From assembly GCA_028565715.1 (NCBI GenBank), contig JAOXYC010212239.1, forward strand, positions 1 to 11,295: 11,295 bases of DNA, in the 5' to 3' direction. Numbering within the stretch: the first letter of the stretch is position 1; each line of letters begins with the position of its first letter. The notes below the pieces were generated by a model, which worked only from the letters and a program-made list of their open reading frames with translations, made no database searches and had not been told where the DNA came from. This DNA is from Phoronis pallida. Its lineage: Eukaryota; Phoronida; Phoronidae. Positions 6,970 through 11,295 of this stretch are shown in pieces. The translations under genes were made by a program, and so were the position numbers.

Positions 6970-7970
6970 TTGCACTTTGGTCTTTTTTCAGTTATGTCAA
7001 AGTATTATGGAAATGTTGATGTTTCAAATTCTAAGTTAACACATTTTATCACTTGTATTCGACTTCGTAATAGGATATCGTAATTTATCATAATGACGTT
7101 CTGGAGACTAATGCGACATTCTGTGGTTGTGCGTGTCATTCACACCATGCGAGGAAGCTTCCATGGGCGGATGCCTTTGAAATTTTTAGCGTTTTTATCG
7201 GTTTTATTTCTACTGATTATTTTGACAATAAACGTTTTCAACCACCCAGTAATATTTCTCTGCAAACATAGCTCGAAACATCACTCCAACAGAATGTTTA
7301 CCAATTTAACCCCGGTAAATGTATTTATCTTGGAAATATTTTGATTGCGTAAATTCATAACAAATTCTCATTTCACTTGCGTTGATGCCTGTGAACTCGC
7401 GGTGCTTGACCTAGATTTGTTCACGTGGACATTTCTTTGTTTTTTAAGCGCCAGGTCATTGAGAGCTCTCTCTAAATTTGATATTTTTACTTCAGTTTTT
7501 ACGGGTTGCGTCTTTATAAAGTTCAGCTACTTTGAAAAAAATTCACCCACCCATCCCTATTCCACCTAGTTATCACATTTGTATATTCTATACTAAAAAT
7601 GTTCGCTTTTAGCCATACCATGAGCAGGAAAAACACAATGCAGGTTTTTGTTATAATATCCATGTTATTGAAGTTAAATAAATATATACAAAACTATTTT
7701 CAGTAAGACAAACGTTTCGAAATATACTTATTTCATAATCGGTGAGGTAGCGAATGACAAGAAAACTAAAGTCGAACCAACAGGTATAATATAAATTAAA
7801 ACAAGATTTCTCGGGCTTGTAAGGTGAGCATACGTAGCCAGTGTGTTGCCGGGACAACCGATGTTTACCAGATACATTAATAACAAGATAAATGTCAATC
7901 GGGTCAGCGATAAATTATTAATATAATTTAAATTTCACCGTGTCACCTACTACCACATCACTCAGCTGTT
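6970..7970. other. Intergenic DNA, no gene supported
   Basis: AT-rich DNA between the two genes. The open frames here (7093-7344, 7345-7569 and minus-strand 7651-7857) are short, hydrophobic or T-rich by composition, match no family I know, and have no convincing splice context. No tRNA, long repeat or hairpin was seen. Confidence 0.5.
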
Positions 7971-7977
7971 TCGAGTT

Positions 7978-7984
7978 TATAAAA
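7978..7984 (+). promoter_or_regulatory. TATA-like box before the prokineticin-like gene
   Basis: TATAAAA lies 70 bp before the start codon at 8054. An initiator-like TCATTC follows at 8014-8019, about 36 bp downstream, which would leave a 5' UTR of under 40 nt. AT-rich surroundings make chance occurrence possible. Confidence 0.4.
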
Positions 7985-8053
7985 TAAAATAAGTTGCAAA
8001 TACACGGTATGAGTCATTCGCGTGCCTGGATTCATAGTGACAGGACGTAAAAT

Positions 8054-8104
8054 ATGTACTGCACAAAAGTAACAGGTGTGTTTGTACTAGTCGTCGTGTT
8101 ACAG
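8054..8104 (+). CDS. Exon 1: signal peptide
   Basis: ATG at 8054 opens 17 codons ending in TTACAG|GTGAGA, phase 0. The product is MYCTK followed by a strongly hydrophobic core. Cleavage probably falls just after the exon junction, near VIVDC. Confidence 0.8.
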
Positions 8105-10182
8105 GTGAGAAGAAATTAAACCTTAAAAAATGTTTATTAAATTGATAAATGATTGGAATAATTGTGTTTGAATCACTTTTTCTACGCTTCCAAGTTGTAT
8201 GGTGAATTTAGGGTTTCTTGTTTTGCGGCTTGAAGAGGCATCAACTTATTCTACAGTGAGGACCCCCAAAACGGTTGGTACTATGCTCGTTCCAAAAATT
8301 GCGGATAGAGGGTGCTAGTTTGGCGCAAATTGAATATACACCCCGCACTTTCAACGAGCAATATACATTTGTAGGAAACACATTTAGTTTAGTTTACTTT
8401 AATTGGCATATTTTGGAATAAGCATGATACCAATTTTTTTTGAGAGGGCCCCCCACCATCCCTCTGTAAACGGGAAGCTCATCCATGAAGCGTGAACTAG
8501 TGTTTTGGAAGCAGCAATCGCTATTTGTGGGTTGATATCCATATATCATGTTACTGATAATTGAAAAACACACGCTTGACATTCCGTTGGATATTTCAGG
8601 TTATTGTGGACTGTAAAAGTCAAGACCGTGTCCGCTACTGTGACGTCACGAAACAATGTCGCAAGGGCGAATGCTGTGAGGTCATCAACAAGCCAATAGG
8701 AAAGCGATCAATCAGCTTGTTGGACAGACCTAAAATAGGAACGTGTGAACCACTGAGAAAAGCAACCGAAGGTGTGCATATTTTTATAAAAGCCTACGTA
8801 AAAGGGGAGTGCGGGAGAGTCTAAGCGACAATATTTATCGAACTCAATTTACATTTACAGAGTTGCTTGTACTTTAAGGTCACAACCCAGTCCGAAGGTG
8901 ATAGATCTCATTTTCCCTAGCGGTAAATGTGAAGTCCCTTTTGAGACAAATTATGTCTTATACTTTCCATTTGCTCTAGGTTGCCTCGTAAACGTTGAAC
9001 CGTCGAATGCTGCAGTTTATCGCTGTTGGTGTGAAAGTGGTTTATCATGTGTTGCAAATGGTGGCTATGAAGTTCCACTGGGACCAACAGGTAAATAGGT
9101 CACAAAACTGGTTCAAATTCAATTAAATAAGCTTAGTTCCCGATCTCACTAGAATCTGCGCATGTCCACTTATTTCTGTTACAAATACTCTTAAAAAAAA
9201 GAATCGGTTTGCCTTCCATATCTACATTCAATCTGTTTCGGACAATTATAGGAAATCAACGAGCACGTTTGACATTTGTCATGGACCATTATGTCGCCGG
9301 GTAGCTATTATGTTGCCGCCCTAGCCATTAAAACGCCGTCGACTTTATCGCTACGACGGTGATATTATGGCTACCCCTTGACGGACCATTATGTCGCCTT
9401 GCTTGCAAAAAGTTAGAAACAGGATTTTCCGGTGCAACTGAGTTTTAAAAAAGTTATATATTGAATAATCAGATTGTTGACTTAATGGTGAGGCGGCGAC
9501 ATAATGGCTACCTGGCGACATAATGGTCCATGAAAACGTAGCCATTATGTTGCCGTGTTTAAATTTAATTTTTTAAAGTAATTCCACATTGATTTAACCT
9601 TAAATTTTCTCTTGAGATCTTTAAAGAATAACTATACATCAAGTAAAGAAACCTGCCCATTGAACAATTAAAGTCACATTTCACAAAAATAATTCGCACA
9701 ATACGAGATCTAAATTTTGATTCTATCATAAAAACAATCAGCAATGCGTCATGAATGTTTCATTGATCAAAGAAAAACATGATAAATTCATTGATTTTAA
9801 CTAAAAACATTAAGTTTAATTAGAAAATGTATGTTTCCGCTCTTCAGGTAATGATGGCGACTTAATGGCTGCGACGGCGACCTAATAGCTAGGGCGGCGA
9901 CGTAATGGTCCAAAAGGGTTAGCCGTTATGTCGCCGTCGTAGCCATTCAGTTGCCGGCGACGTTATGGCTAGGACGGCGACATAGTGGCTTCATTGCCAG
10001 TTGGCATTAACTAATTATCGACCAAATTACATAGAAATTCTCACGCATGGCGATTCTAAATTGGCTCCACTAAATATTATTGATTCCAGTATCTTGATTT
10101 GATTTTTTGTCTGGTACATTTTTATTTAAATTTTTCAGGGAATTGCAAGGTTAAACAGCTGTTTAGCAACGCTGGCAAATGA
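8054..10182 (+). CDS. Secreted prokineticin/astakine-like ten-cysteine protein (4 exons)
   Basis: Exons 8054-8104, 8600-8771, 8980-9090 and 10139-10182 join to 378 nt: 125 residues plus TGA. Exon 1 is a signal peptide (VTGVFVLVVVLQ hydrophobic core). The mature part has the prokineticin/colipase-fold pattern C-x5-C-x4-CC-x22-C-x9-C-x13-C-x-C-x5-C-x15-C, with YCDVTKQCRKGECC and RCWCESGLSC as hallmark blocks. One extra cysteine precedes it. Vertebrate prokineticins share the x5, x4, CC, x9, C-x-C and x5 spacings. The N-terminal AVIT needed for their receptors is absent, as in invertebrate astakines, which act as haematopoietic cytokines. Loops C4-C5 and C9-C10 are longer than in prokineticins. 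Intron phases are 0, 1 and 1. A Dickkopf/colipase relative is the main alternative. Confidence 0.82.
8249..8468. repeat. MITE-like element with imperfect inverted ends
   Basis: In intron 1 of the prokineticin-like gene, the left end (ACCCCCAAAACGGTTGGTACTATGCTCGTTCC...) is an imperfect inverted copy of the right end (GGAATAAGCATGATACCAATTTTTTTTGAGAGGG...). The pairing arms are roughly 45 bp, 8262-8308 against 8406-8455. The outermost bases CTACAG (left) and CTGTAA (right) may be the element ends. No target-site duplication is clear. Confidence 0.5.
8600..8771 (+). CDS. Exon 2: first five cysteines of the fold, plus one extra
   Basis: Acceptor GGATATTTCAG and donor GTGTGC (weaker) bound this exon; phase 0 in, phase 1 out. 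It carries the C-x5-C-x4-CC block and C5. A lysine/arginine-rich loop lies between C4 and C5 (KPIGKRSISLLDRPK) and may be exposed or processed. The open frame continues past the donor to a stop at 8824, which a retained intron would use. Confidence 0.82.
8980..9090 (+). CDS. Exon 3: cysteines 6-9
   Basis: Acceptor CATTTGCTCTAG and donor GTAAAT bound this exon; phase 1 both sides. A nearer acceptor-like CCCTAG at 8920 would put the sequence in the wrong frame after exon 2, so 8980 is chosen. It encodes C6, C7-W-C8 and C9. Confidence 0.82.
9279..9533. repeat. 255-bp element with 44-bp inverted ends built from a 20-bp motif
   Basis: The first 20 bases, TCATGGACCATTATGTCGCC, are a perfect inverted copy of 9514-9533. 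The next 24 on each side are a second, mismatched copy of the same motif (TAGCTATTATGTTGCCGCC against GGCGGCGACATAATGGCTA). Another copy lies inside at 9383-9398 and one just outside at 9538-9555. It sits in intron 3 of the prokineticin-like gene. Confidence 0.8.
9849..9992. repeat. Second cluster of the GGCGAC-TAATGGCTA motif, orientation switching
   Basis: Seven degenerate copies spaced about 19-20 bp apart: forward at about 9856, 9875 and 9895, reverse at 9919 and 9939, forward again at 9955 and 9974. GC-rich against an AT-rich background. It is the same motif family as the 9279-9533 element, 300 bp away, in the same intron. Confidence 0.75.
10139..10182 (+). CDS. Exon 4: final cysteine and C-terminus
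   Basis: Acceptor TAAATTTTTCAG, phase 1. The exon supplies G-N-C, the tenth cysteine, then a short basic tail KVKQLFSNAGK and TGA at 10180. A poly(A) signal follows within 100 bp. Confidence 0.75.
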
Positions 10183-10272
10183 GATGTAAAAGAAGTTGAT
10201 CAGCTGTAAATTGTTTTTAAATTTATTTTGTGATTGTGAAGCTTATATTTAAGCATTGGTAATAATTATAAT

Positions 10273-10278
10273 AATAAA
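10273..10278 (+). terminator. Poly(A) signal
   Basis: AATAAA 91 bp after the stop codon of the prokineticin-like gene. Confidence 0.5.
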
Positions 10279-10365
10279 GAAACGGAAATATAAAATGAGC
10301 ATTCATTTTCGATTTTGGTCTTGTTAATTTGAATATTATAACAATATGATGGTGATAATAATAGT

Positions 10366-10375
10366 AATAAATAAA
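10366..10375 (+). terminator. Overlapping second poly(A) signals
   Basis: Two overlapping AATAAA copies (10366-10371 and 10370-10375), followed by a TG- and T-containing stretch (TGTGAAATGTTTATTG). Confidence 0.5.
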
Positions 10376-10973
10376 CAAATGTGAAATGTTTATTGAAAAT
10401 TTCTAGCACCCTACATATGACGACAACGTGGTTAGGAACATCAAAAATCAAGGTTACATGTAAGTGATAACCAAACGAATTGATAAAACTCGGTGGACAA
10501 ACGCATATAGAAGACACAAAACAGACAAATCATATCTTAAAACCTCTCATGTATTTTTAATTCGTGGTTTGGTAGCAAACTGTAGTTATTGGATTCAAGG
10601 GTTCATTGATAATATATTTGGGCGTTGTCCGTCATTGGTGTGTTGAGGAACGATAACAGTTTCATAGCTATGTCAACGACAGAAGCATATTTAAAGTATT
10701 TGAATATTTACCGTCACTTGAATAAATGTCTGTTCTGTTATATTTTCAGCGGTTTACCGTTTCGTTGGAAATAAAACGCGTCAAAATCGTCTCTCAATTA
10801 GGACAAACAACAACAAAAAGGCTGTTGACCTAACTTAGCTTTTATTGACTGATAAGGTCAGAGGAAAATAGTTATCGTCATAACATGAAATACGTAGAAG
10901 GAACCCGGGGAGGAGGGGGCTGGAACTTCGCTAAAAAGTGGGAGAGACGTGCCGCTCTCAGGTCGAAAACCGT
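10376..10973. other. Downstream DNA, no gene supported
   Basis: After the poly(A) signals I see no gene. A splice-like TATTTTCAG at 10741 opens a 29-codon frame ending at 10838, which could at best be an alternative last exon. The frame at 10885-11127 runs into a repeat. Confidence 0.45.
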
Positions 10974-11166
10974 ACCCATTTGGATACCCAGTCATGGTGA
11001 TAAAGGGACCCATATGGATACCAAAGTTGCCAAAATAAAGCAAAATATAAACCCATTTCTATACCCAGACGCTAAAATTTCGAAAATTGCTGCAAAATAT
11101 AGACCCATTCCTATACCTAAACGCTAAATACCTAAAAATGGCAAAATGCGACCCATATCTATACCA
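10974..11166. repeat. ACCCAT...TATACC repeat, five copies
   Basis: The core ACCCATTTCTATACCC, with variants, begins at 10974, 11008, 11051, 11103 and 11151. Spacing varies from 34 to 52 bp, the filler being A-rich (GCTAAA-, GCAAAAT-). The last copy abuts the SINE. Confidence 0.7.
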
Positions 11167-11295
11167 GGCGGATTAGCTCAGTTGGTAGAGCGTCGGACAC
11201 ATAATTGAAAGGTTGTGCGTTCGGATCCCGCCCCGGGCAGTCCGTTGTGTCTTTGAGCAAGACACTTTACTGGCGTTGCTCCAGTCGACTCAGCT
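11167..11295 (+). mobile_element. tRNA-derived SINE, 3' end outside the window
   Basis: The pol III A box TAGCTCAGTTGG (11174-11185) and B box GTTCGGATCCC (11219-11229) are 45 bp apart, as in a tRNA. The body that follows, CTTTGAGCAAGACACTTTAC and then GTTGCTCCAGTCGACTCAGCT, resembles the conserved central domain of widespread metazoan SINEs. This is a mobile element, not a tRNA gene: there is no matching acceptor stem. Confidence 0.82.

Noticed and set aside
7093-7569. Two adjacent plus-strand frames in the intergenic region
   Set aside because: Composition-driven, T-rich and hydrophobic. A cysteine cluster in another frame near 7120 (FCGCACH) fits no domain and has no splice context.
8394-8582. 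Minus-strand frame of 62 codons
   Set aside because: It covers the right end of the inverted-repeat element and intron DNA.
9351-9545. Minus-strand frame of 64 codons
   Set aside because: It is inside the inverted-motif element; the peptide repeats because the DNA does.
10750-10838. Possible alternative last exon of the prokineticin-like gene
   Set aside because: It has a phase-compatible acceptor and a 29-codon frame, but would lose the tenth cysteine, and there is no AATAAA soon after it. Exon 10139-10182 restores the cysteine and precedes poly(A) signals.
11167-11240. Functional tRNA gene
   Set aside because: A and B boxes are good, but no acceptor-stem pairing closes the molecule, and a SINE body follows directly.

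Overview
The window looks like nuclear DNA of an invertebrate animal, probably marine. It is AT-rich, the coding sequence is broken by introns with GT...AG borders, and there are AATAAA poly(A) signals, fold-back elements, a minisatellite, a retrocopy pseudogene and, at the right edge, a tRNA-headed SINE. The phylum cannot be fixed from this sequence alone.

Left part (1-6542, + strand): the 3' portion of a secreted or surface-anchored mosaic gene. I reconstruct nine exons, eight firm and one tentative. They encode a divergent Kunitz domain (its exon cut by the window edge), two further Kunitz-type domains, an optional 33-residue linker, a six-cysteine kringle, a cysteine-free Ig-like module, an EGF domain split over two exons, and a short hydrophobic C-terminus. 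Every module boundary is phase 1, the pattern of exon shuffling. The one exception is the phase 2 intron inside the EGF domain between Cys4 and Cys5, which is where EGF-family (ErbB) ligand genes are split. Joined, the exons give one open frame of 509 codons and a stop. The kringle-Ig-EGF order recalls type II neuregulin (GGF2), but the Kunitz modules and the tail-less C-terminus do not.

The first intron (159-2203) holds a 134-bp near-perfect hairpin, a degenerate 114-bp tandem repeat, a broken intronless copy of an AMSH/STAMBP-like JAMM deubiquitinase, and a 19-bp minisatellite. The 4180-4730 intron holds a second, unrelated long hairpin with arms of about 99 bp.

Middle (6543-8053): 3' UTR with a poly(A) signal near 6964, then intergenic AT-rich DNA with no gene I can support, then a TATA-like box about 75 bp before the next start codon.

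Right part (8054-10182, + strand): a complete four-exon gene for a 125-residue secreted protein with a signal peptide and the ten-cysteine prokineticin/colipase pattern. It lacks the N-terminal AVIT motif, as astakines do. Its first intron contains a MITE-like inverted repeat. Its third intron contains two clusters of a roughly 20-bp GC-rich motif in both orientations. Two poly(A) signal clusters follow the stop codon. The end of the window (10974-11295) has a variable-spacing ACCCAT...TATACC repeat running directly into a SINE cut by the edge.

Both genes encode extracellular proteins, one a probable EGF-type ligand and the other a cytokine-like cysteine-knot protein. Nothing in the sequence shows that they work together; they are simply neighbours on one strand.
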